DNA of 64,000 bases from CCMP332 sp040218795. Its GTDB lineage: Bacteria > Bacteroidota > Bacteroidia > Cytophagales > CCMP332. The position numbers were made by a program, and so were the translations under genes. The DNA lies in contig JAVJQT010000005.1 of assembly GCA_040218795.1 (NCBI GenBank), forward strand, positions 62,001-126,000. Direction: 5' to 3'. How positions within the stretch are numbered: the stretch's first letter is position 1; each line of letters starts with the position of its first letter. The notes beneath the pieces were generated by a model. The model had not been told where the DNA came from and searched no databases. It saw nothing but the letters and a program-made list of their open reading frames with translations. Shown here piece after piece: positions 27,627-35,836 of the stretch.

Positions 27627-28790
27627 ATGCCGATTTATCACAAACTTGGAAAAATCCCACCCAAAAGACATACTATATTTGAAAATCCTAAGGGAGGAAT
27701 TTATTATGAGCAATTATTCGGTACCATAGGCTTTGATGGGATGTCTTCCCTGCTATACGAAAATCACCGACCCACAATGGTCAAAGAACTTCGCGAAGCC
27801 AAAGACCTCAGCCCAAAAATAGCCGTGCAAAAAAACATGACCTCTCGCCTATTGAAAGGTTTTGAAATCAGGCCTAAAAATGATTATCTGGAAAGCCGAG
27901 AGCTTATTTTGGTGAACTCCGATGTACATATTGGTCTGGCAGCGCCAAAGAAATCGCTGAGAGACTATTTTTATAAAAACGCGGATGCCGATGAGATGCT
28001 ATTTATCCATAGGGGTTCGGGTAAATTGAGGACTTTTTTGGGAAATATCGATTTTGAATACGGCGACTATCTGATCATCCCCAGGGGAATGATATATCAA
28101 ATAGATTTTGACAGCGAAGACAATCGCATTCTTTATGCGGAGTCATTCCATCCCATTTATACACCTAAACGATACAGAAATTGGTTCGGCCAATTGCTAG
28201 AACATTCTCCCTTTTGTGAAAGAGATTATAAACTGCCATACGAACTCGAAACTTTTGATGAAAAAGGAGATTTTATCATCAAAGTAAAAAAACAGGGTCT
28301 ATTGCATGAATTGGTTTACGATTCGCATCCATTTGATGTGGTGGGCTGGGATGGTTATAATTATCCCTATGGCTTTTCAATCAAGAATTTTGAACCCATA
28401 ACCGGGCGCGTGCATCAACCGCCGCCGGTTCATCAGACTTTTGAAACATCGGCTTTTGTCATTTGCTCATTCGTGCCCCGTTTGTACGATTATCATCCAA
28501 AATCAATTCCTGCACCTTATAATCATTCCAATATCGATTCCGATGAGGTTTTGTATTATGTGGAAGGCGATTTTATGAGTCGGAAAAATATAGATCAGGG
28601 TTATATCAGTTTACATCCTGCCGGAATCCCTCACGGGCCACACCCGGGTACATATGAAGCCAGTATTGGGAAAAAAGGCACCGAAGAATACGCGGTGATG
28701 ATCGATACATTTAAACCATTGCAATTAACAGAACAAGCCATGAAGCTGGACGATGGCAAATACTATCAGTCATGGCTCGAAGGAAAATAA
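27627..28790 (+). CDS. hmgA: Homogentisate 1,2-dioxygenase
   Basis: 387 residues, cupin-fold, of the bacterial homogentisate dioxygenase family. It starts with the family pattern PIYHKLGKIPPKRHTIF and IGFDGMSSLLYENHRPT. The iron site is likely made by the His and acidic residues in YNHSNIDSDEVLYYV and by a His in HPAGIPHGPHPG. It opens the ring of homogentisate with O2 to maleylacetoacetate in tyrosine/phenylalanine breakdown. It is 20 bp upstream of the 4-hydroxyphenylpyruvate dioxygenase gene, the preceding step, which supports the call. Maleylacetoacetate isomerase and fumarylacetoacetase are not in the window. Confidence 0.92.
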   Translation: MPIYHKLGKIPPKRHTIFENPKGGIYYEQLFGTIGFDGMSSLLYENHRPTMVKELREAKDLSPKIAVQKNMTSRLLKGFEIRPKNDYLESRELILVNSDVHIGLAAPKKSLRDYFYKNADADEMLFIHRGSGKLRTFLGNIDFEYGDYLIIPRGMIYQIDFDSEDNRILYAESFHPIYTPKRYRNWFGQLLEHSPFCERDYKLPYELETFDEKGDFIIKVKKQGLLHELVYDSHPFDVVGWDGYNYPYGFSIKNFEPITGRVHQPPPVHQTFETSAFVICSFVPRLYDYHPKSIPAPYNHSNIDSDEVLYYVEGDFMSRKNIDQGYISLHPAGIPHGPHPGTYEASIGKKGTEEYAVMIDTFKPLQLTEQAMKLDDGKYYQSWLEGK

Positions 28791-28810
28791 AACCATAAAA
28801 AATTCAGAAT

Positions 28811-29944
28811 ATGTCAAGTCAAGCGCAAACCATTGAAAAAATATTTCAGGAAGCCGAAGATTTTCTTCCACTGAATGGAACAGATTATGTGGAATTGTAC
28901 GTGAGTAATGCCAAGCAGGCAGCTCACTATTATAAAACAGCATTTGGATTCCAGGATCTGGCTTATTCGGGACTTGAAACCGGAATCAGAGACAAGGAAT
29001 CCTATGTGATAGTTCAGGACAAAATTAGACTGGTTCTTACTTCACCACTCAAAAGCGACACCCTAATAGGAAAACACATCGACAAACACGGCGATGGTGT
29101 AAAAGTAGTAGCACTCTGGGTCGATGATGCAAAAAAATCATACGAAGAGGTTATGAAAAGAGGTGCCAGATCTTATATGGAACCGGTAGAAGAAACAGAT
29201 GCACATGGAAAAATCGTAAAATCCGGAATCTATACCTATGGCGAAACGGTCCATATGTTTATCGAAAGAAAAGAATACAATGGCACTTTCCTCCCCGGTT
29301 ATAAAAAATGGGAAAGCGAGTACCATCCTAGCTCAATCGGATTAAAATACATCGATCATATGGTGGGCAATGTGGAATTGGGCCAAATGAATGAATGGGT
29401 TAAATTCTACAAAAATGTACTCGGCTTTGCTCAAATTGTATCTTTTGACGATAAAGACATCAGTACTGAATACACCGCCTTAATGAGTAAGGTAATGAGT
29501 TCAGGCAATGGCAGAATTAAATTCCCCATCAATGAGCCCGCCGATGGTAAGAAAAAATCGCAAATAGAAGAATACCTTGATTTTTATGAGGGATCAGGGG
29601 TGCAACACATCGCTGTAGCTACCGACAATATCATAGAAACGGTGACCCAAATGCGACAACGCGGCGTAGAGTTTTTAAGGGTGCCTAACACCTATTACGA
29701 AACCGTTTTGGATCGCGTGGGCAAAATCGATGAAGATATCGCCCCACTAAGGGATTTGGGAATACTTGTAGATCGCGACGATGAGGGATATCTGCTTCAG
29801 ATTTTCACCAAACCCATTGAACCACGCCCAACGCTGTTTTTTGAAATAATTCAAAGAAAAGGTGCTAAATCCTTTGGCAAGGGTAATTTTAAAGCGCTCT
29901 TTGAGGCCATTGAAAGAGAACAGGAATTAAGGGGTACACTTTAA
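28811..29944 (+). CDS. hppD: 4-Hydroxyphenylpyruvate dioxygenase
   Basis: 377 residues with two tandem VOC modules (about 22-160 and 175-345). The Fe(II) ligands of the 2-His-1-carboxylate facial triad appear as His in GLKYIDHMVGN, His in GVQHIAVATDN and Glu in LFFEIIQRKG. The C-terminal helix FGKGNFKALFEAIEREQ is the gating tail of the family. It converts 4-hydroxyphenylpyruvate and O2 into homogentisate and CO2, feeding the enzyme encoded directly upstream. Confidence 0.95.
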   Translation: MSSQAQTIEKIFQEAEDFLPLNGTDYVELYVSNAKQAAHYYKTAFGFQDLAYSGLETGIRDKESYVIVQDKIRLVLTSPLKSDTLIGKHIDKHGDGVKVVALWVDDAKKSYEEVMKRGARSYMEPVEETDAHGKIVKSGIYTYGETVHMFIERKEYNGTFLPGYKKWESEYHPSSIGLKYIDHMVGNVELGQMNEWVKFYKNVLGFAQIVSFDDKDISTEYTALMSKVMSSGNGRIKFPINEPADGKKKSQIEEYLDFYEGSGVQHIAVATDNIIETVTQMRQRGVEFLRVPNTYYETVLDRVGKIDEDIAPLRDLGILVDRDDEGYLLQIFTKPIEPRPTLFFEIIQRKGAKSFGKGNFKALFEAIEREQELRGTL

Positions 29945-29963
29945 TAACTATTAAAACTGAGAA

Positions 29964-30671
29964 ATGGGACACTTTGGAAAACAACTAATCAATTTCAAGC
30001 TGTCCCTTTTTTTCATTTTTATTTCCATTCAGGAAATTCAGGCACAGTCTTGGCAATTTTCCAATTATAAAATCGGTGACGTTGCCAATCTGAAGTACCG
30101 TGAATTTGGATTGGGCGAATGGCATGACTATCAGCCGGATGCTTATTTTCTTCGTGCAATGGATACCGTGAACGGTTATATCTTTTTGGCCTTTTCAGGA
30201 AAAAAAGACTGTTATGAGAATAGTTGTGACAGAAAAATCTCAATACAAATCATAAAAAACAATTTCATGTCGGGTCGGCTCGATACGGTATGGAAATCCC
30301 TGGAGCCACCCAAATTCTATTCAGTCTTTGGGAAATTTATAGTTTCCTATGAGGTAGACAATCCCTGGTTAAAAGAATCGGAATTAGCAGAAATGGAAGT
30401 TCCGGAAGAAAAATGGAGAGGAATACAGTTTTTAGTAGATCGCGATCGTTTAATTCCTCTTGAAAAAATGTCCAAATCGAAATTGAGACACCTAAGACAT
30501 GAGGTTTTATTACTCAAAGGCCATAAACATCACGCCTCTGAAATTACAGAATACTTTCTTCACCGTCATCATCGACGAAAAGTGGATTCCAATGCCATTC
30601 ATCACGATTATACCGAACCTGAATTGTATTTGCTTAAATGTTTGACGGAGCTAATCTATTCACACAGCTAA
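29964..30671 (+). CDS. Hypothetical exported protein
   Basis: 235 residues with a signal peptide (about 1-27, ending I-Q-A-Q). The mature protein is mixed beta then helical, with two Cys close together (KKDCYENSCDRK) that may form a disulfide, and a His-rich stretch near the end (KGHKHHASEITEYFLHRHHR). It follows the dioxygenase gene by 19 bp and so could be in its operon, but nothing in it suggests aromatic metabolism. I do not recognise the family. Its stop shares bases with the stop of the convergent thiolase gene (CTAA at 30668-30671). Confidence 0.6.
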   Translation: MGHFGKQLINFKLSLFFIFISIQEIQAQSWQFSNYKIGDVANLKYREFGLGEWHDYQPDAYFLRAMDTVNGYIFLAFSGKKDCYENSCDRKISIQIIKNNFMSGRLDTVWKSLEPPKFYSVFGKFIVSYEVDNPWLKESELAEMEVPEEKWRGIQFLVDRDRLIPLEKMSKSKLRHLRHEVLLLKGHKHHASEITEYFLHRHHRRKVDSNAIHHDYTEPELYLLKCLTELIYSHS

Positions 30672-31882
30672 ATTTTTTCCAGAACGACAGCATAACCCTG
30701 CCCCACTCCTACACACATCGTTGCCAATGCATATTTTTTGTTTTGCTCATGCAATTCCAAAGCAGCGCTATGTGTAATTCTAGTTCCCGATGCACCCAAT
30801 GGATGTCCGATAGCAATGGCACCACCGTTTGGATTTATTCTTGGATCATCGTCTTTTAAACCCAATTCTCTTGTCACCGCAAGACTTTGTGCCGCAAATG
30901 CTTCATTGAGCTCAATGATGTCGATATCCTCTAGTCCAATACCTGCGCGATCCAGAGCCTTTTTTGAGGCATAAACAGGACCAATACCCATTATTTGGGG
31001 TTCTACACCTGATACTGCTGAAGAAACAATCCTGGCCAATGGTTTTAGATTGTATTTTTTTAAAGCGCTTTCTGAAGCCACAATCACAGCTGCCGAGCCA
31101 TCATTTAATCCCGAGGAATTGCCTGCGGTTACCGATCCTCCAGCTTCTGCTTTTTTAAATGCCGTTCGCAATCCGGCCAAAGCCTCCAAAGTCGTCTCAG
31201 GCCTTACAAATTCATCCCTGTCGAAAATTATGGCCTCCTTTTTCCTTTGTGGAATTTCTATTTTGGTAATTTCCTTTGCCAGTCTTCCTTTTTCTATTGC
31301 TTTGGTGGCCTTTTGCTGTGACCAATGGGCAAATTTGTCCTGGTCTTCTCTTGAAATTTTATATTTCTCGGCAAGATTTTCCGCTGTTTCACCCATGCTA
31401 TGCGTGCCGTACAATTCTTTCATTTTAGGGTTTACAAATCGCCAGCCAAAACTGCTGTCGTGCATTTCCGAATCTCTTCCAAAGGGTTTTGACGCTTTTG
31501 AAATAACCCAGGGACCTCGGGTCATATTTTCCACACCGCCTGAAATAAAAAGATGGCCTTCGCCGACTCCTATGGCTCTGTAGGCGTGTATGATGGCCGA
31601 CATTCCCGAAGAGCACAAGCGATTTACCGTTTCTCCCGGAACCGACCAGGGCATGCCCGCCAATAGTAAAGCCATTCTGGCTACATTTCTATTATCCTCA
31701 CCGGCCTGATTAGCGCAACCCAAAATAACATCTTCATAGGCATCCAAAGGAATTCCCGGTTGTCTTTTTAGCAGTTCACGAATCACATGAGCAGCCAGAT
31801 CGTCTGTTCTGACCTGAGCCAAAGTGCCACCAAAATTTCCAAATGCGGTTCTTATACCGTCTACTATATAACTGGCTTCCAT
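30668..31882 (-). CDS. Thiolase resembling 3-oxoadipyl-CoA thiolase (acetyl-CoA C-acyltransferase)
   Basis: 404 residues. Thiolase active-site elements are all present: nucleophile Cys in NRLCSSGMSAI, His in IAIGHPLGASGTR and the second Cys in ATMCVGVGQG. Several stretches (VILGCANQAGEDNRNVARMA, DRDEFVRPETTLEALAGL, INPNGGAIAIGHPLG) are closer to PcaF/PaaJ 3-oxoadipyl-CoA thiolases than to FadA. It would cleave a 3-oxoacyl-CoA to acetyl-CoA and a shortened acyl-CoA. Aromatic catabolic neighbours fit this, but a general beta-oxidation role cannot be excluded, so no gene symbol is given. Confidence 0.88.
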   Translation of the reverse strand: MEASYIVDGIRTAFGNFGGTLAQVRTDDLAAHVIRELLKRQPGIPLDAYEDVILGCANQAGEDNRNVARMALLLAGMPWSVPGETVNRLCSSGMSAIIHAYRAIGVGEGHLFISGGVENMTRGPWVISKASKPFGRDSEMHDSSFGWRFVNPKMKELYGTHSMGETAENLAEKYKISREDQDKFAHWSQQKATKAIEKGRLAKEITKIEIPQRKKEAIIFDRDEFVRPETTLEALAGLRTAFKKAEAGGSVTAGNSSGLNDGSAAVIVASESALKKYNLKPLARIVSSAVSGVEPQIMGIGPVYASKKALDRAGIGLEDIDIIELNEAFAAQSLAVTRELGLKDDDPRINPNGGAIAIGHPLGASGTRITHSAALELHEQNKKYALATMCVGVGQGYAVVLEKI

Positions 31883-32042
31883 TTATGCGCTTTTATATAA
31901 ATACCTTCAAAATTCAATGGCTCAAAGTAATAAAGAATTCCAGCCAAATGATTAAAATGGTATATTCTAATTGACAATTTAGTCGCGATATTATCATATT
32001 TTTATTAAAATTATCGAATTCAATTCAGGATAGGAAAATCGC

Positions 32043-32411
32043 ATGAAGAACAAAACAACTATTATAATTCTCAGCTCCATAATTGTCTTGGTTATAATTT
32101 TTGCGGCCTACAGGATAAACAACTCGGGTTCCAGGGTGAAATCCCTCAATACACAGTTATATCTGGTAAAAGATTCTTTAGGCAAGCTACAAATGCAATA
32201 TTCTGAAATACAGGCACAATACGAGGATATTCGTGAGGAACTCGATCGAAGCAATAGCAAATTGCTATACGTTAAAAATCAATTGGACACCATGACCAGC
32301 AGAAGGATGCAAACATTTACAGAAGTGCAAGCCAAGCTCATTGAGTTAAAACTTTCTCTGGGCAAAATCCAATCCTTCAAACAAGACTCAGCTCAATTTC
32401 GTTTTGAATGA
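32043..32411 (+). CDS. Small membrane-anchored coiled-coil protein
   Basis: 122 residues. One N-terminal membrane segment (about 6-24) is followed by a predicted coiled coil for nearly all the rest (heptad-like LNTQLYLVKDSLGKLQMQYS and similar). No enzymatic motif. Its stop overlaps the TTG start of the next gene, also a membrane or exported coiled-coil protein, so the two are probably coexpressed partners. I do not recognise the family; an envelope structural role is a guess. Confidence 0.55.
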   Translation: MKNKTTIIILSSIIVLVIIFAAYRINNSGSRVKSLNTQLYLVKDSLGKLQMQYSEIQAQYEDIREELDRSNSKLLYVKNQLDTMTSRRMQTFTEVQAKLIELKLSLGKIQSFKQDSAQFRFE

Positions 32412-32973
32412 TTTTCTGAAATACAGCCTTCTATTTTTTGTTCTTATTGCAATTGCATTTCAGGCCAATTCACAGCAATTGACCTTTGATAAAAACAGCG
32501 ACCTGATAAAGGCCAAAAAAGGTGATACAATTATTATAAAGACCGATTCTGCCTATGTTTTAAGCGGAAAAAGAGCCGATTATCTCAACGATAAACTGGA
32601 TGAACTCGATACCATTAAACGCATTTACAATAATCAGTCTGAAAATCACAGGGAATTAATACAAAACATCGATGAACTGGATGATATGATAAGAAAATTG
32701 CGCAGCGATTTTGAACGAGACAGTCTTATTTTGAGCCAAAATCTCAGCAATGTCATCAATGAACTGAATCTCATCAGCGAAGACCTGAAAGAAAACAACC
32801 AAATGCTCAAAGTCAACAATACCGAACTTCAAAAACGGGTTGTCCGGCTACAGGAACTCATCACAGAACTCAAAAAGGAAATGCGAGGAATATGGTGGAA
32901 CGGTATTGCAGATAAAGTCATCGCATTTGCCGCCGGTATCGGTACCGGTGCGGTTTTGATACTATTGCTTTGA
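32404..32973 (+). CDS. Exported coiled-coil protein with C-terminal membrane segment
   Basis: 189 residues from a TTG start at 32404 that overlaps the upstream stop by 8 bp. It has a signal peptide (about 3-24, ANSQQ), a short beta motif KKGDTIIIKTDSAYVLSG, a long coiled coil (about 55-165) and a hydrophobic C-terminal helix (VIAFAAGIGTGAVLILLL). It could span the periplasm with the tail in a membrane. The pairing with the preceding coiled-coil protein suggests a two-part envelope complex. Function unknown. Confidence 0.55.
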   Translation: MNDFLKYSLLFFVLIAIAFQANSQQLTFDKNSDLIKAKKGDTIIIKTDSAYVLSGKRADYLNDKLDELDTIKRIYNNQSENHRELIQNIDELDDMIRKLRSDFERDSLILSQNLSNVINELNLISEDLKENNQMLKVNNTELQKRVVRLQELITELKKEMRGIWWNGIADKVIAFAAGIGTGAVLILLL

Positions 32974-33116
32974 AATACGGACCGGATTTTTATATGCGCT
33001 CGCCATCCGAAATCCGGAAGCCCTTCCTCTATTGCATATTCTTAGTTCATTGAAGCTTAATAACCCTACTGCGCCGGAACCACTTCAAGATAGCAAGTAA
33101 GAGCCCTTATACAATA

Positions 33117-34757
33117 TCAAGCATAAAGTTTTTTGTAGTATTCATCCGCCATTCGATCGGAATCAAAATAAGCATTTACATCTTCCATGGCTTTCCAGGC
33201 CATTTTTACCCAGGCATCCTGATTATCATAGTACATTGGAAGTATTTTGTTTTCAAGTATATCGTACAAATGATCGAGGTCTGATTTATCCTGTTCCTCT
33301 ATTGAGGATTGCTGATTAGCCTGTGGGATAACAAAACTGTTTTCACCGTCTTTGGCAAATTCCATTATCCAGCCGTCATCGGTAGAGAAATTGATAGAAC
33401 CATTCATAGCAGCCGTCATACCGCTGGTACCCGAGGCTTCAAGCGGAATTCTCGGATTATTGAGCCAAATATCGCTTCCGTTTTTTAATAAGGAGGATAA
33501 TCTCAATTCATATCCGGTTAAAACCGTCCCATTGTCAAAATGATGCATCATGTGAATCAAACGATTGAACTCTTGAATAGCGCCTTCATCCTGTGGATAT
33601 GGTTTTCCCGCGAAAATTATTTGAAAAGGTCTTTTTTTATCTGTCATTAATTTAGAAAAGCGATCCAGATCTCTGGTAATCAAGCTGGCTCTTTTATAGC
33701 CCGCAAAGCGTCTCGCCCATACAATGGTCAAAACATTGGGATCGAATAACTTTCCACTCTGATCTGCCACCTCTTCAAACAATGCTTCCTTTAATTTCTT
33801 TTTTCGCTTTAAGTAAGCTTCTTTATCTTTCTGATTTACAGATACTTTTATTTCTTCGTCTGTCCAATATTTTGCATTCTGAGCATTGGTAATTGAAGTG
33901 ATTTCACAAATTCCTTCGTAGCCTTTCCACATGGCATTGGAGACCTCGCCGTGTTTTTTTGAAACCGCATTGGCTTTTTTTGACATCCGCAAAGCCGCCA
34001 GACTGTGATTGAACATGCCATTATCAAACCCAACAAAATCATCCACTTGCGCTACATCCATTTTGTCGAAATAGCCCATGCTGTGTAAAAACCAGGGGTC
34101 GTTAACTTCATTGCCCGCCTTTACCGGAGTATGTGTAGTAAAAACAAGGTGTTTTTTGAGATTCTCCAGTTTTTTATGTCTTCGCTGTAGATAAAAAGCA
34201 GCAGGTAAAGCATGCGCTTCATTGAAATGATAAACATCGACTTTTCGATTCAGGTGTTCCATTAATTTCACCCCTCCTATTCCCAACACAATGTATTGTG
34301 CAATACGTGTGGCCAGATTATTATCGTATAAACGATGGGTGATGGTATGCGCCAGATGATCATTATCATCATGTTCTGTGCTCAATAGATACATTGGAGC
34401 AGTGCCAAAGACTTCCGGTGCGAGATAATAAACTTTTACCTTCACAGGATTGTGATTTACCCGGACCTCCAAAACGATTCCCGTGTCCTTAAGAAAAGAA
34501 TAATGCTTTTGCTGATACAAGACCCCCAATTCATTATTTCCTTGTCTTACCTGATCGTAATAGCCGTATTTCCACAAAAGACCAATTCCGATGACGTTCT
34601 GTTTTAAATCATAGGCACTGCGCATATGCGATCCCGCCAAAAAACCCAGTCCTCCTGAAAATATTTTAAGCGCCTGATCCACAGCGAATTCCATGCTGAA
34701 ATAGGTCACTGATTTTTTATAGGAATTATTTATATCGTAAGGGAATTTAAATTCCAT
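33117..34757 (-). CDS. glgP: Alpha-glucan phosphorylase family protein (GT35, short form)
   Basis: 546 residues from the ATG at 34757, which gives the family N-terminus MEFKFPYDINNSYKKSVTYF; an in-frame ATG at 34790 would add 11 unrelated residues. It belongs to the short phosphorylase group (TIGR02094-like): YFSMEFAVDQALKIFSGGLG, HFNEAHALPAAFYL, FTTHTPVKAGNE, FAGYKRASLI, IFAGKPYPQDEGA. These enzymes cleave alpha-1,4-glucans with phosphate using PLP. At the PLP-lysine position, normally G-x-x-M-K, this protein reads EASGTSGMTAAMNG, with Thr for Lys. If that alignment is right, the enzyme cannot form the usual Schiff base. Single gene, divergent from the EcsC gene. Confidence 0.85.
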   Translation of the reverse strand: MEFKFPYDINNSYKKSVTYFSMEFAVDQALKIFSGGLGFLAGSHMRSAYDLKQNVIGIGLLWKYGYYDQVRQGNNELGVLYQQKHYSFLKDTGIVLEVRVNHNPVKVKVYYLAPEVFGTAPMYLLSTEHDDNDHLAHTITHRLYDNNLATRIAQYIVLGIGGVKLMEHLNRKVDVYHFNEAHALPAAFYLQRRHKKLENLKKHLVFTTHTPVKAGNEVNDPWFLHSMGYFDKMDVAQVDDFVGFDNGMFNHSLAALRMSKKANAVSKKHGEVSNAMWKGYEGICEITSITNAQNAKYWTDEEIKVSVNQKDKEAYLKRKKKLKEALFEEVADQSGKLFDPNVLTIVWARRFAGYKRASLITRDLDRFSKLMTDKKRPFQIIFAGKPYPQDEGAIQEFNRLIHMMHHFDNGTVLTGYELRLSSLLKNGSDIWLNNPRIPLEASGTSGMTAAMNGSINFSTDDGWIMEFAKDGENSFVIPQANQQSSIEEQDKSDLDHLYDILENKILPMYYDNQDAWVKMAWKAMEDVNAYFDSDRMADEYYKKLYA

Positions 34758-34840
34758 AGTTTTGAATTTTTTGCGGCAAAATAATCTCAATTAAACAGGG
34801 AATAAAAACGCTGAGCCAAGAAAATTTAATTTATACGGAA

Positions 34841-35578
34841 ATGAAGGCCTATTGGCAAACTATTGAAAAGGAATTAGAGCTTTGGCAAAATGAAATGTCG
34901 CGTGCTCCCATATTGCATGAAAGACTCTCAAAGGCCCTTCAATCGAGGATTAATAATCTTATTCCCGATAAAATCCATTATGCCATTTCCACGGCCATCA
35001 AGCAAATGGTAAGAGCCATGATATTTGGATCGGTTAAACTTACCAGAAAGAAATACGCTGATTTAAGCATAGAACAAAAAGACAAACGCGCCAGGGAAAG
35101 AATGCAGATTTACAGCAATACCTCCGCCGCAGAAGGGGCTGCTACAGGTGCAGGCGGCTTTTTACTAGGAATGGCTGATTTTCCGATTTGGCTGAGTTTA
35201 AAGATGAAAATGGTCCATGAAATAGCCAATATTTATGGCTTTGACATCAAAGACTATAAAGAACGGATTTTTATGCTCTATATATTTCAGTTGACCTTTT
35301 CAAGCCAGCTTCAACGCAATAAAACTTTTCCTATTCTCGATGAGTGGGAATTTCAAAAAGAAGCATTGCCCGAAGATATCAATAAGTTCGACTGGAAAAC
35401 CTTTCAAATAGAATACAGAGATTATCTTGACCTGATGAAACTGGCACAATTGATTCCCGGATTTGGCGCATTTGTAGGGGCCTATGTCAATCATAAACTC
35501 ACAAGAAAACTAGGAAGAAATGCCATCAATGCCTATCATTTACGAATGCTGAAAGACCGGCAATTTGATAAAGAATAA
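34841..35578 (+). CDS. EcsC family protein
   Basis: 245 residues. The central part is the EcsC pattern: NTSAAEGAATGAGGFLLGMA, DFPIWLSLKMKMVHEIANIYGFD, and near the end GFGAFVGAYVNHKLTRKLG. Two glycine-rich hydrophobic stretches suggest membrane association. EcsC proteins take their name from a Bacillus ABC-transporter operon, but their biochemical role is not known. It is divergent from the phosphorylase gene with 83 bp between. Confidence 0.82.
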   Translation: MKAYWQTIEKELELWQNEMSRAPILHERLSKALQSRINNLIPDKIHYAISTAIKQMVRAMIFGSVKLTRKKYADLSIEQKDKRARERMQIYSNTSAAEGAATGAGGFLLGMADFPIWLSLKMKMVHEIANIYGFDIKDYKERIFMLYIFQLTFSSQLQRNKTFPILDEWEFQKEALPEDINKFDWKTFQIEYRDYLDLMKLAQLIPGFGAFVGAYVNHKLTRKLGRNAINAYHLRMLKDRQFDKE

Positions 35579-35836
35579 ACAACAAAGGAAAGGCTGTTTT
35601 CAATTTGAGTACAGTTTTTCATCTTGATTGACTAATAAAGCTTTCATACCCTATTCGTATTCACTGTACACAGGTTGACCTGCTGAAGCATAGATAAATA
35701 AGCAATGCCATGGCAGACAGGCCTATTCTCTCCTGTTAAATGATAACTGTTTATTCTTTATTGATTTAATTAATTCTGAAGATAACATTCATATTCTCAT
35801 TACATAAGACTACTTTTGCGGCCGAATTAGGAAAAT
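35579..35836. other. 258-bp intergenic region before typA
   Basis: It holds TGTTTATTCTTTATT (35748-35762), a copy of the dispersed AATAAAGAATAAACA repeat seen near 40 kb, and a promoter-like box TACTTTTG at 35811. No gene is visible. Confidence 0.5.
35811..35818 (+). promoter_or_regulatory. Candidate -7 box (TAnnTTTG) for typA
   Basis: TACTTTTG matches the Bacteroidota -7 consensus and lies 18 bp before the typA ATG at 35837, giving a very short leader. No clear -33 element was seen at the expected distance. Confidence 0.4.

Noticed and set aside
31050..31583. 177-codon plus-strand frame opposite the thiolase gene
   Set aside because: The thiolase frame has all catalytic motifs over the same bases, so this is a shadow of its codon bias.
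32982..33017. CCGGATTT / AAATCCGG inverted repeat as a terminator after the coiled-coil genes
   Set aside because: The 20-nt loop is long, the stem is only 8 bp and no T-run follows, so I do not call it a terminator.
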